Of a stretch of 64,000 bases of DNA, positions 23,846 through 35,971 are shown in pieces (the first letter of the stretch is position 1; every line of letters starts with the position of its first letter). Source of the stretch: Acholoe squamosa (Eukaryota > Annelida > Polychaeta > Phyllodocida > Polynoidae); the NCBI GenBank assembly GCA_949317995.1, contig OX439036.1, forward strand, positions 24,154,854 through 24,218,853, in the 5' to 3' direction. A model generated the notes under the pieces. It had not been told where the DNA came from and did not search any database. It worked only from the letters and a program-made list of their open reading frames with translations. Position numbers and translations under genes: made by a program.

Positions 23846-24073
23846 GTGCAAGAAGGTTGTAAGTGGCATTTTGGCAAAAATGAGTTTTCTTCTGTTTTAA
23901 CATTGTTTTGACCCTTATGCAAGGACTCTGAAAGTACTGAAGCTCTATCTGTGATATGTGTGCCTACTGGCCCCAGCACAATGTTGCTGTTTCCACTTTG
24001 TGCTATTGTAACTGGAACACTTCTTTTGCCTCTCCTGCAAAACCCGAAAAATGCAGTTACAACTTTCTTGCAC
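23846..24073. mobile_element. Small inverted-repeat MITE with TA flanks
   Basis: Ends GTGCAAGAAGGTTGTAA and the reverse complement of TTACAACTTTCTTGCAC, with TA on both outer sides. It is 228 bp without an ORF. The same terminal sequence bounds the shorter element at 43558-43624. Confidence 0.55.
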
Positions 24074-24344
24074 TAAGCCGACGATATACTCTCAACAACC
24101 GGTATATATTGTCTTGAAAGACATCCCCAAGTGTTACTTATGTGAATGGTATTGTTACATGATTAATATATGTACTGATGTCTTCCTAAGGTGACAGATG
24201 AAGGAATCACATATATCAGTTATATTCTTATAAATACAAGTTCTATTGTGTTACGATAATGTTGCATTTATTTTGCAAGTACACTGTAAAAAATGTGTTT
24301 AGATCCTAAACACATGTGACCAGGCAAGCAAAAACACCCATCTG

Positions 24345-24638
24345 CAGGGAAACTCATTATCAAAGTTCATCGGAAGTCCTTTAAAATGAGACATCATTGG
24401 CTTAAATATTCCTAGTAGTTATGTCAGAACCCCACCTTGAACATAGGTCATTATTCATTTTTGAAATTGATGATTAAGCTCTAAATACATTATAAACCAT
24501 AATAATATCTAAAAACATGATAAATCAGTCTTTTTCGTAAAAAATACATAGCAATATGGTGATTTTTCTCATAGATTTTGATCTAGAAGGAATTTTCCAT
24601 TTCTGTTTTCAGATTTGGGTCTTTCGTGAGTTTCCCTG
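24345..24638. repeat. Possible nested inverted-repeat element
   Basis: CAGGGAAACTCA and its exact reverse complement bound 294 bases. No clear target duplication was seen. It would explain why the left half of the host element lacks the TGTTTAG words. Confidence 0.35.
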
Positions 24639-24678
24639 AAAATTGGCATAAAAATCTGCAAATTTTGATTATTGGAAT

Positions 24679-24694
24679 GGTTGCCATGGCAACC
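24679..24694. promoter_or_regulatory. Perfect RFX X-box-like palindrome
   Basis: GGTTGCCATGGCAACC is a perfect 16-bp palindrome and contains the RFX X-box form GTTGCC-AT-GGCAAC. It lies within a transposable element; regulatory use is not shown. Confidence 0.4.
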
Positions 24695-25782
24695 AGAAAC
24701 AGGCATATAGGCTGATTTCTCATGAAAAATGTTCATTTTACCTTGAAAATAGGGGTCATTTCTACCGAAAATGGTGCATTTTAAATGAGACCATTGAATT
24801 CTGCATAAAAAAATAGCTTAATATATTTTTTTTATTGATTTTACAGTAATTTTGCCTCTCCAATGCCCCCTGGTGGCCAAATGGGGAATTAGAAATCTGC
24901 CGCGGAGGGGTGTTCTCGCTTGATGGGTCACACATTTCTAAACACTTTCTTGCGACAACTTTTTAAACACTTTATCCTAAACACTTTCGCTAAAGTGTTT
25001 AGAATTGTCAGGTGTTTAGAAATTTTAAGTGTTTATCAAAGAAAGTGTTGATATATGAAATGTGTTTAGTAATTATAAGGTGTGTAGACACTAAGGTGTT
25101 TAGATAGATATGTTTAGATCTGTTAAGTGTTTATATCAACAATGTGTTAAGGACTAAAGGATGTCTCTCAGCAGGTTCAGAATGTCGGATCAATATCTGG
25201 AGACTGATTTATTGATGTTGATCATTGATTCAATGTTCTATGCCCACAAGTCTTGAGATAAATCAAAACGAGTCCAAGCACTGTGGTGGACAGAGTTATC
25301 TGTACCAGGTTGTATGTATTAATCCCTACCACCACAAAATGGGTGTTTACCATGGGTCATATTGAAATTGCGGTAATGGGAGGGAAAATTTGTAAACATT
25401 TCTTTTACAAATTCATTCTAAGATAAAGTGCCAACACTAGGTCCTAGCATGTTGTTGTGTATTATCATTATGATACTCAATTCAGACATGTGTGTCTATT
25501 AGAATATTATGATTTTACCATTATGAACATCCCCTGCCACCTAGTGAGTTGGATTGGAACCAAACATTTAAACACTGGTGTTTAATGTCTAAACACTTGA
25601 TGTCGATGTGTTTAAATTCTAAACACATCATGAAAAGCTCAACACCTTTTCTTGAAATGTGTTTAAGTGTTTAGAAAAAATGTGTTTAAATGCTGATTAG
25701 TGTTTATTCTAATGAAAGTATTTAGCAAAAACGGGTGTTTAGCAGGAAAAGTGTTTGAGGGCTAAACACATTTTTTACAGTG

Positions 25783-28107
25783 TATAAAGCAGTTATGTGC
25801 AGTGTAATACAATTAAGGAATGTAAATGCAGCATTTAACTAGGGAATTGTAGAAATCCTTAGTTACTGAATACATACATAAAATGTGCAAGAAAGACACT
25901 GAAGCAGTGGAAATAATGAGGAAGGTAAAATACCAGACATTACAGCTTATCACATCAAGAGTTATGCTCTGAACATTGTATGAAGGCATCACAAAATTGG
26001 AAATTCCTGGTCCTGCTATAACCACCCCCGCCCCACATGAGCAGCTCTCAAATCGTATTGTGAGCACCTCAATGCCCTGAAGCTGAAACAATATTGCGGG
26101 GTATCCATCATCGTGTTCGTGTGACGCAAGTCGGCATGGCCTCCCTGCTGGTAATGGACTACCAGAATCAGTTCTCGCTTCCGCGTCTCCTTCCATCTGG
26201 ACCATAGCATGGAACTAATCCCAGTAACTCAAGGGGTTGTTTCACAATGTACTTAACGCCATGAATAAATCACAGCAACTGATCATATGTCTCCTACCAT
26301 TGAAAGGCGATGCAAGGAAATGCCAGTCAATTACTGTATACGAGGATCACTTCGTCCTTCTCTTTTGGAGCAGCTATAATTGTAATCAGGTTGCTTTGTA
26401 AATGAAATGAAAGGAAAAGAAACAAGATGGAAATCGGTCGCCTTTAAATGAATCGTTTTCTGTCTGACAGGATCTAGCTGGTAGCCCAGGTAGTAACTTT
26501 TTAATAGAAAAGAATAGAAAGGGGGGATATGAGCGGCATTTGCTATAGATAAATATACATAAACTTTTGTCATTTTCGTAGGCTAGGTATTACCTAATGA
26601 CTATTGCCCACGGATGTTCTATGCTGTATATATTATTAGAGCGCCAAGTAAAGCATTAGACGTGAAATGAATCTATTGAAATGAGAGGAGTTGAGTCCCA
26701 AGTCCCAAGATTTTATTTGGTATAACAAACAATACGAATGCATACGCCTTCCATGGCGACGAAAAAGAGGTGCCAAAAATATATGAAAAATAGTATAAAC
26801 AAAATACTGTCATAAAATACAGTCAGTATTTAATTGTTAATACAATGTAATATCTCATACCATTTGTCTTGAGATAACAGATAGCGCGTCACACTAGGAA
26901 AGACTTACATACATGAAAAACTGCAGCAACTCATACATTTATGTCTTATGATGTACAAGAATATAGTGCAACAGAACCTGTCATGTATCAAATAGAGTGA
27001 AGATGATATGATAAACTGTGGGGAGCAGTATGTTCAGAGAGCATATATATTATGGGTAGTGTATCTAGACAGATAGCCTGGATCCAACCAAGGGTATCCG
27101 TTTTGAAGAATCTCCCCATTCCACGACTCAGGGTTCTCCTGAGGCCGGTATAGTTGCAGCCTAGGCGGTGGTTCTATGATGATTCGATCTCTGCTGACAC
27201 GTGTGATAAATCACACGTCCTGCCGTCCACTATACCCCTCCAACCTCCTCCGGCAAGCCCAACGGCCTGTTCCCTATAGTTCCCAGCAGTCTGCACACGC
27301 CCGCCCTCCAGGGGGTGGGTATGACCCCTGTTGGCCAAGGAGGAAACTAACTGCATACCAGAGTTGGGAGGCAAAGAGGTATGAGGGTCAGTGGATGGAG
27401 AACGAGGTTTGCGCATCTGGAGAAGCTAGCCTTACAAATACTATAAAGTCGGGACTCATTGAGGGAATAAGGAAGTGGATCAGATGATGGAGGAGACTGG
27501 TAAATGTGTGAGGAACAGAAAAGCAATAATGTAAAGTAATAAGTGCATCAGAACTGTAGAGCGTTCTGGGGATAGCTAGACAAATATAATGTATCGTGAA
27601 TGAAAGGAGATGAAAGAAGGAAACAGGCAATTTTGTGAAAAATCGAACAATATATTAACACCATGGCTATTTTAGTATGCAAATAGGTTAAAGTTTATAT
27701 CAGTTGAGTAGTTCTGGGTGTAGGCACTTCCTGGTACTGGAAAGGTGGTCTATGAATAGGTAAAGGGGTCCATAAATGATAAAACAAGAATGAAATAGAT
27801 CAGTACTGGCCATCTGTGGCCTGCTAGTCCCGTTAGAGCTTTGAGCAGCTAACCTGGCGGCAGCGGCACGAGCAACTCATTAGCTTGGTTTATGTGGCCG
27901 GCAATGAGAAGCTCGTGCCTCCAGCACCTGTAATACCACACACCACTCAGCCTCTGAGTACTCCTGTAGACTCCTGCACTCTAGCTCCTCCACGGTCTTC
28001 TCCTGCCCCAGAACAAAGCGGCGATAGAGCAGCTCGCCTGTGGTCAGACCTCAGCTGAGCGGATTAGGAACTCATCCTACCACTGACGACCCATAGACCC
28101 TGGACCC
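25783..28107. other. Non-coding stretch, no gene accepted
   Basis: A minus-strand frame at 25813-26205 (130 codons) reads fairly protein-like but matches no family I know. No other signal was seen beyond GAGC(A/T)GCTC words at 26039 and 28027. Confidence 0.35.
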
Positions 28108-28552
28108 GGGGGGGGGGGGGCACTGACTCTTTGTAGTTCACTCTCAACTGCCGCCCTACCGCCCTATCTCTCAGTTATCTTGAAATCTGACCGCCCTACT
28201 TGAGGGAGTAAGATGGACTTTGACCGCCCCCCTTTTTCAACAATCCCAAATAGTGTCTGGACCGCCCCCTCCAAGCCTCAATTGTCTACCAAGCTGTCTA
28301 TTGTCCTCCTGCATTTGTATGAATCAGAATTCTTTTTTTATTGAATGGTAATATGTTTTTGAGGACATTTAATCCCCTCATATGTATGGTGCATAAATAA
28401 AACTCTCCTATGAAATTCCACCACCCTACTGTTAGGGATCTCATGGGAATCGACCACCCTACCTTTTAGGGATCTAGTGGAAATTGACCGCCACCACTCC
28501 TGAGAGTCAGGCTGCAGTCGGTATCCAACTCATAGGCAAGTGCCCCCCCCCC
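28108..28552. repeat. G-run inverted-repeat segment, possible MITE
   Basis: A G13 run followed by CACT at the left is mirrored by AGTG followed by C10 at the right. Beyond this, similarity continues weakly (TTTGTAGTT versus TATGAGTT). The interior repeats CCGCCCTACC / CCACCCTACT several times. No ORF. Confidence 0.4.
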
Positions 28553-30425
28553 AGCCCTGGGGGTACTGGACGGGGCAGCCTGACCTGGTCAATAAGCTCC
28601 TTCACCATTAGCTGCTCCTAGTGAGCTGCTCCCTGCCTCTCTAACATCAGGGCAGGATTAGTATTGTGTGGATGGATCTGACCTGAGGTGTTCCGCTCTT
28701 ACCAAAGGGCCTTTTACTTTTGCATCCCTTAACCAAGATTGAATTAACGCCCCGCCCCGCACCTGTCCCCCCATCCATGTATGGCCAACATGCATGCATC
28801 TTGAAGATATAGGGGATATATAATTCTTTGGCATACAATGTAGATGCATGCAGTCAATTCCTTTCTTTGTATTTATTTCTACTCCACTTTTTCCCTTAAT
28901 AGCGCCAGTCCCATAGGTTGCATAGAACCCGTCTTATTTTAATAACACTGAAGCATTACTGGCAATTTCCATTCCCTATTAATCAAAGGCTGAGCGCAAA
29001 ACGGTCTTTATCACTACGATTAGTTAATCCTTATGTCTGTAGCGGAGGGCTTGTGATTGAGTAAGAAGGCACTGGTAGAACTAGAATCCCCATTACTTCT
29101 TCCCTTTGGCAGATCAGGATGATGAATACTGACATTACTATGGCACATGTGACATACCTCGTGTGTTCAAATAGAGCATGATCGATCCAAGGTTTTCCAG
29201 GGGCTTCAGTCGGTACACCCTGCACTCAGGTTCAGTGACAAAAATAGGTTATGTATGATATTATAGATATACTACTTATCCACCTGTCATATTTGTTTTA
29301 TGTATTGTACTACTACAGTTTGCCACCATTGTGTTGCATAACAGAAGAATTTATTCTCTTGGTGCACATGTTCGGTGTACACATGTCCAAGCCATCTACA
29401 TTTCTTATAGATGGTATAAATCTACCTGGAACGGCAACCCCCATTGCACGTAGAATGACGTAGAATCTATCAGTCTATTGTGAAAAAGACGTGTGATGGA
29501 TAACTATGGATAAGATAAGAGAAACAGGTAATACTATATCTCCCTCTGTCGATCAAGTCCAGGAATATTTTTTTCAGAGGATGTCCTTTCAAAGTATGTT
29601 AGATGCAAAAGGGAGTATATAGCGTAAGGTAAAATCAGTTTGTTTTTTTACCGTCAATGTAAAACGAGCCCTCGAAATGTATTCATCATTGCAGGCCTTA
29701 TTTAGAAAGGAGGTTAAAGAGAGGAGGCGTGTCAATATGTGGAAAGTATTGGAGTAGACCTGTGGAGTGTGAGTACTCATCTAAAATGAGCTGACAGAAG
29801 ACCTCTTTTGTTGGCAAATAATAACAAAGCTAGCAATATGTCACTGTCTGGGCTGGAGTCTCTTCTTAAGAAAGGATTGATCTTTTCCTCGCTTTGCTCC
29901 ATAATATAATGTCCCTGCAATCATGACATGAGGAAAGGCACAGTTTAAAACATTTATTTTCTAGTGGATGTTACATTTTGCACTCAGGGGGGAGGAAGAG
30001 GCTTGTGTATTACATTCTGTAGTAATAAGAAGCATGTGGCTCAGACAACAACAGACTAAACAATGACTTGGGTGTTTTGCTGCGATCCGTTAATATTAAG
30101 ACTCATCTTCAGATCCTGATCCAATTACACATAGAAAGGGTGGAACCAAACCTTTCCCTAGAAATAGTTTTGAAAGGTGTTTTCAAATGGCTTTAGGAAC
30201 CCTAGAGATTTTGCGTTAAGTCCTCAAAGCAGGGAGTGTGGAGGCATTGCCCGATTGGAAGTCAACTAAGGGCGGTGGCGGGGCTCTTGGATAAATGGTC
30301 CTATAGTGCATGTGGACGATATTAAGGTTGGATTCCTTTATCAAGCACACGTAAGACTTTGAGAAAGACACCCAATTCCTGTTCTTACATCTATAGCTAG
30401 TGCCATGAAGAAGTGGCCAGGCTAA
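28553..30425. other. Non-coding stretch, nothing recognised
   Basis: No gene or repeat recognised apart from a GAGC(A/T)GCTC word at 28623. Confidence 0.4.
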
Positions 30426-30433
30426 CGTGGGGC

Positions 30434-30841
30434 CCCGGTCCCCGCAGTCTGAACCAAGTGTGACACCATCAGAGATTGGGGTGTTTTTTGCCCTTTAGAA
30501 ATGTCCTCGAATTTCAAGAAAAAGGGGGGCCTTTTAAAGGAAAACTCTGTGAAAATTGGCCAAAAGGGGGTAGTTTTGCCCTTACATATAGACAATGAGT
30601 TAGATGATTAAACATATCTGCATTTCCCCTTAAAAAAAGGCCAGTTTTGAGAGATAAGAAAGGGGGGTCTGGTGAAAATGTCTGCATTTTCTGAAATTAA
30701 GGGGTATTTTTGGGCCCCAAAAATCCCTGTTTTAGCATAAAAAAGGGGGTATTTTCAGCCTCAAATCCATGGAAATGGGGTCAGACCAGATATCCATAAC
30801 ACTGATGGTGTCTAGTATAATGTCTGAGTGCGGGGACCGGG
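30434..30841. mobile_element. MITE with perfect 8-bp target-site duplication
   Basis: The ends are CCCGGTCCCCGCA and its reverse complement TGCGGGGACCGGG. Similarity then continues through ACACCATCAG. CGTGGGGC occurs directly outside on both sides (30426-30433 and 30842-30849), a perfect 8-bp duplication. The 408-bp element has no ORF; its interior has many A-run/G-run blocks. An 8-bp duplication suits hAT, P or Merlin-like transposases; the ends do not decide between them. Confidence 0.75.
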
Positions 30842-30849
30842 CGTGGGGC

Positions 30850-31914
30850 CTACTGGGGGCATTTTACAGAGTCAGGCAGCCAATATAGCGTTAACAAATC
30901 TACCGAGCCGTTAAACATGATAACTTGCTCCCGGCCAGGCTTTCTCCGCACCTCACCATGCGGAACACCCGGTTTGACTTTGACTATTTGACAAACTTAA
31001 GTACCGGGGATGTAAACCGTTGGCAGCTGCTTTCATCAAATTGTCACAGCTTTCCATTTCACTGTCATTCCCTCAATCTATTTCTCATCACTTCGATCAG
31101 AACATCATGTGTAGCATTCACACAGCGCATTGATTATCAAAAGGAGAAACAATTAAGAGGGAGCGATGTCTAATCATCTGCAGTGATATAAAAAGGAGTA
31201 CCTTCGGGTTTAGATTTTAATGAAGGAAACAGTGTTTTCTTTTCAGTAATACAACACAACGCGCTCCAATGATAATTGCTAAAAGTTCATCTCCAACTTC
31301 TGCTTTTAATGAGCTAAAAACTGTCGAATATCAAGCGTCACTCTGCATGCATCATTTGTCATTCTTCGAAAGTGTTGCTGCTATGATCCAATTAAATGAC
31401 GGTGTTTTGAGAGGTATTATACATCATTTCAAATCTATATCTTAGTAGTTCCAATCTTATTTTTTCTCTTGGAATGGGTACTGGGGGAGAATGGGCTGTC
31501 AGGTAGAATGGATACAAGATCAAACGGATAGGGAAGCCGTGGGAAGCCACATGAGACTGCCTGAAGCCCCCCTCTCCCTGATAGAAACTCAATACGTGAG
31601 AACCCCTCGATACAGGACCCTCCCCCCCCCCCCACTATCTACCACCAGGCACTGGACACAGGAGGAGGTGGTGGTCAGAGGGACACAAGAGGAGGTAGAA
31701 CTTCATGACTGCCAGTCATCAAGCAAAAGGGGCAGCTGCTGCCTCAGTGCAACCATAGCATTAGATAAGAGTGAGACCTCGATAGTCTACCCTTCCTTTG
31801 ATGGTCTGATATTGTAAGTGGTTCTTAAAGCTTGGCTTAGGGACAGTCTAATAGAAAAGCTGAGGTTATGCTTCAATATTTTTGTCAGTATTTTAGGGCA
31901 ATAAACACCTATCT
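30850..31914. other. Non-coding stretch, nothing recognised
   Basis: Short ORFs only; no repeat boundaries found. Confidence 0.4.
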
Positions 31915-31916
31915 TA

Positions 31917-32817
31917 CACTGCAAAAATGGTGTTTAGATCCTAAACACAATTCTAAACATATTCTTGCAACGTTTTTGTAATCACATTAATTTCCTAAAC
32001 ATGTTTAGCCAAACAATGTGCTTAGCTCAAGTGTTTAGAAATTTAGGTGTTTAGGTTAAAACTTTTGTGTTTAGATATATGAATTTTTGTGTTTAGGTGT
32101 TTCTGAATTTTTGTGTTTAGATGTTTAAATGATTTGATGGAGATTTAAGGTTTGCAGACATGTATGCATTAAAAAACAGAGATATATATTTTTTTTCTCA
32201 TTTACTGGGGGGGGGGGACATCAGCAGGTATTTACTTGTCAAAGTCTCCAAAGATGTCAGCCACAGGTATATACGTGTACATATATAACACACTGCATCA
32301 GAATGAGAGACTTAAGAAAGTACAACAGCTTGGCAGGAAGGAAATTGCCTTATATATTCCAGAATAACATCAAATAGGTGTCAGTCGTGGAGTTTATTGA
32401 TAATTTTATGGTAATGATGGTGGCATGAGGTGAATCTAGTCAATTTTCTATTGCCCTTTCTATTCTCATGACATTCTATGAAATGAAACCATGATAAACA
32501 TGGGATTTGGGGACATTTGTCACAACAATTGATTATAACTGTGTGCAGATAGTCCAGTCAAAGGTAGTGCTGCTACCTGGTGGGGATTCAACATCCAAGT
32601 ATCTAAACATATTGATGTTTAAATCTAAACACCTATTATTCAACTGTCTCAACTCTAAACATCTAAACATGTTTAGCGTAAATGTTTATGTAGTTAGAAT
32701 AAAAGTGTTCATTTCCTAAATGTGTAGTCGATGAGACACCTAACTGACCTATATGTTTAGGTTTTAAATGTGTTTAGACCTAAACATGTTTAAAATCTAA
32801 ACACCATTTTTGCAGTG
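31917..32817. mobile_element. Non-autonomous CACTG-ended element, TGTTTAG-word type (copy 2)
   Basis: A perfect 23-bp terminal inverted repeat beginning CACTGCAAAAATGGTGTTTA, flanked by TA on both sides. GTGTTTAG/CTAAACAC words crowd both ends (31930-32130 and 32595-32805) and are absent from the middle. It is the same family as 24282-25782 but shorter and not nested. No ORF. Confidence 0.72.
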
Positions 32818-34633
32818 TAGTTTTGGTATTGATTTCAAATTTTGGTGTGATGACATTGGGTTAAGCCCAGGGTGCACCGAGTTGCGCCTTACACAAGAGA
32901 CATTACGGTACTAAATCTACTATCATAGCTGCTTCCACAGTCAACTCAACAGCCATGTAAACTTACAGAGTGCTATCATGAAGATATCACTGCAGGGGAT
33001 TTACATGCCTCAGAAAAACTATGGCTCTGCATTAAAAAGAAGAATGGACTGGGAAGTCAAATTACAATGTAGATAGGGAACGGGATTGCATTTTAGTCAT
33101 CAAGGACGAAGAGATAAAGCCGCCTGATATAAGCTACTTCATCTTACCACTTTCCCTGCATATCAGTTGGTGAATCAATAAAGGTGCCCTGTAATCTCAT
33201 TCTTAGTGCACTCATATAAAGTAACGGATAAAATGGTAGGTACCACGAGGTTGAACACTATACACCTTTATGTGGCATTGAGTGTCTAGAGTACGCAAAG
33301 CAGGATCCACTCAGGTCATAGGGGTCATAGACTAGACTTGGGAAAGAGTGAGGAATCCCAAGTCTCAAAAGTTAGGATCATTATCATCTAATGAGTCAGC
33401 ATCTTCCTAATCACCTGCTAGATGCTTCACACAACAACCCACCAAATAAACAATAACGTTTTGAAAAGGAGATGTAATTCTATTATGGTCTTTCAGTGGT
33501 TAACCAATGTTCTCTCAGACATTAGATTGGCAATTTCACAGGACCAGGACGTTTTGTCAATGAGGACGCTTGGTATGAATACGATGACCCTACCTACCCA
33601 GAAGGTAGTTTACTTCTATAACAAAGTTCTCAGCAAAAAGAAAGATGTGTTAGGTATACGATTTGTTTCAATACAGCTGTGGCGCTGGTTTAAACACTAC
33701 TAGAGATTCCTGGAATCATCAACTGAAGTTTGTGTTTTCCCCTCCTCGTCAGTTGAAAGGTTCCATGCCGTATTTAGTACATTTAGCCCTTAACAACAAT
33801 TACTGTTAGACCAGCTACATATGTACTCACTTCAATAGAAGCAATGTTTGCTTTTACCGTTTGAACTTCTATGGGTAGGTAGCCATTGTTTGCAGCTGTT
33901 CATATAACAAAGGCCGCTGTATAAAAGTAGATATCAGATTAATAAGTTCACCTGCAGGTAGGACTTTGAGAACCAAGCCTGACGGAAATACTGTAATCTA
34001 ATCTGAAATGATACCAATTATAGCTAATAAATTGCAAGGTCAACCTCTGCATGGGGTGGCGGTCGCTGGCCTCTGATATCATAGAGGGCATGCGATCAAA
34101 GTCTACACTTGATATATGCGTGCAATCAGAAGGTTGTAGTCTTTACATCAGGTACTTATAAGAGGTATCACATCACTTGTATGATGAAGAAACATGCAGT
34201 ACAGCACACCTGTGTGACTTACCAATTGACATGCAACATTGGGTATTATATAAGTCTTAGACTGTCCCAAAGCCCTAGGGTGGCATAGATTGTCTCATAT
34301 ATTTCTGTGTGAACTGCCCTACATAGCTATAATCTAATCATGGTCCATGTGTCTCTCATTGCTGTAAAACGGATTCTACTTACCGAGAAATGTATACATA
34401 CCCTCCTGACTTGTTTGGTCACGTGTATTTGCTAATATTTTAAACAGTATAGGGTTTTATAACACGGTGATTATAAACAGTATAGGGTGTGAGGACGCGT
34501 ATATTTGTGAACAACAATTTATTATTTACTCTATTTATGATAGAATAACCATCATGAAAATGAAATCACCCAACGCCACTCATGTAACTGCCATGACAAT
34601 TTATTAGACCATATAAAGTTAATTTTAAAAAAA

Positions 34634-34635
<2 letters not shown>
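32818..34635. other. Non-coding stretch, nothing recognised
   Basis: No gene, RNA or repeat feature identified. Confidence 0.4.

Positions 34636-34685
<50 letters not shown>
34636..34685. repeat. (AT)n microsatellite
   Basis: About 50 bases of AT dinucleotides. Confidence 0.95.
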
Positions 34686-34688
<3 letters not shown>

Positions 34689-34995
34689 CGCTATACTTAA
34701 CTAAGGAAATAGAACAAAACAGTAAATATAGTTTGTCACAATTGGCGCTCTTAACGCCCTTCATTTTTTAAGGAAACACACAACAGAAAATATTGGGCAT
34801 CAACCAAACAATATGGTGGCCTCCTTGTGTGTGTGTGGTAGCTACCTGGGGGCAGGTGACCTAGATGAGACTGTGCAGGCCTGCCCCCTACATGAGTCCA
34901 AGGGTAGCACTCACATATATAGTAGCAGAACCGCTACACATAATTATATACTGTTATAATAACTAGTACTGAGATAATTATAACACCCATATATA

Positions 34996-35127
34996 TGTAG
35001 TGGTCAGTGGAAAATGTCATGGAGAAACCGGGACTCAAACCCGGGACCCTCCAACTTCGAAGCGGAAGCTCTACCCCTGAGCTACTTCCCCTGGCCTGAC
35101 ATTCCCTACCTTCCAACTACACCTGGA
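34996..35127 (-). mobile_element. tRNA-derived SINE, copy 1 (diverged)
   Basis: Related to the copies at 35251 and 35719 but with more changes. The tRNA-like part (35021-35091, minus strand) keeps an A box (TAGCTCAGGGG) and a B box (GGTTTGAGTCC) but has CTTCC where the others have CATCC. Confidence 0.7.
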
Positions 35128-35250
35128 TCGGTATGATACACACACTAGGGGGCAGTGATTACCTGGTACCAAGCTCTCTAGAGATCCCCCTCGCAAGGTG
35201 GGACCACTCGGTATCTCCTCCAAGTACGGGGAATTACTGCCCCTACACTA

Positions 35251-35472
35251 GTGTAGTGGTCAGCGGAAAATGTCATGGAGAAACCGGGACTCGAACCCAG
35301 GACCCTCCAACTTCGAAGCGGATGCTCTACCACTGAGCTACATCCCCTGGCCTGACATTCTCTACCTTCCAACTACCCTGGATCGGTATGGTATACATAG
35401 GGGGAGTGACACAATCAAGTGAACAGTCCCTCTGAAGGCTCTGCGCACCCGACGGGGGAACGAACCCCTACA
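35251..35472 (-). mobile_element. tRNA-derived SINE, copy 2
   Basis: The minus strand at 35277-35347 folds as a tRNA-like body: acceptor, D arm GCTC...GAGC, T arm with GGTTCGAGTCC, plus A box TAGCTCAGTGGT. The loop reads TTCGAAG, which puts CGA at the anticodon position, but the variable arm is short and the body looks like tRNA-Ala. One anticodon-stem pair and one or two acceptor pairs are broken. It is therefore a SINE head with a pol III promoter, not a working tRNA. The tail shared with copy 3 ends in CGAACCCCTACA. Confidence 0.8.
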
Positions 35473-35718
35473 CTCGTCCCAACCAGCTTCAACCGTATCC
35501 CGCCCAGAACCGGTCCTCCAGTCCAGTCTGAACGGTACCAGTACTGAGTCACACACAGCACTATGCAGCTCCTGTTCCCAGGTGCGACTGTGGGTGCCAC
35601 CTGTTTCCAAGTCTCCCAGCACTAGCAAGTTGAAGCGCTTGTCTATACCATACCGGCCCAGGTACCGAGCTCTCTAAAGGTCCCCCATCCGAGGCAGGAC
35701 CACTCGGTTTCTCCACCA

Positions 35719-35939
35719 GTGTAGTGGTCAGCGGAAAATGTCATGGAGAAACCGGGACTCGAACCCGGGACCCTCCAACTTCGAAGCGGATGCTCTACCA
35801 CTGAGCTACATCCCCTGGCCTGACATTCTCTACCTTCCAACTACCCTGGATCAGTATGGTATACATAGGGGGAGTGACACAATCAAGTGAACAGTCCCTC
35901 TGAAGGCTCTGCGCACCCGACGGGGGAACGAACCCCTAC

Positions 35940-35940
<1 letters not shown>
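35719..35940 (-). mobile_element. tRNA-derived SINE, copy 3
   Basis: Offset 468 bases from copy 2 and nearly identical over 222 bases. The tRNA-like head lies at 35745-35815 on the minus strand. Upstream of copies 2 and 3 is a second shared module (GAGCTCTCTA...GGACCACTCGG), so the cluster is a composite tandem array. Confidence 0.8.

Positions 35941-35971
<31 letters not shown>
35941..35971. repeat. (TA)n microsatellite next to SINE
   Basis: A short AT run directly abutting SINE copy 3. Confidence 0.9.

Larger units (their letters stand above)
24282..25782. mobile_element. Non-autonomous CACTG-ended element, TGTTTAG-word type (copy 1)
   Basis: A perfect 21-bp terminal inverted repeat beginning CACTGTAAAAAATGTGTTT, flanked on both sides by TA. 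The word GTGTTTAG or its complement CTAAACAC occurs many times, mainly at 24935-25150 and 25565-25770. There is no transposase ORF, so mobility would need a transposase from elsewhere. An inverted pair CAGGGAAACTCA (24345-24356 and 24627-24638) may mark a second element nested inside the left part. The second family copy is at 31917-32817. Confidence 0.7.

Noticed and set aside
25813..26205. 130-codon minus-strand ORF starting MVQMEGDAEARTDSG
   Set aside because: Reads protein-like in its first 80 residues, but no domain, signal peptide or convincing splice sites; kept only as a note.
35021..35815. Genuine tRNA genes
   Set aside because: A and B boxes are present, but stem mismatches, an ambiguous anticodon, and repetition within a larger shared unit indicate SINEs.
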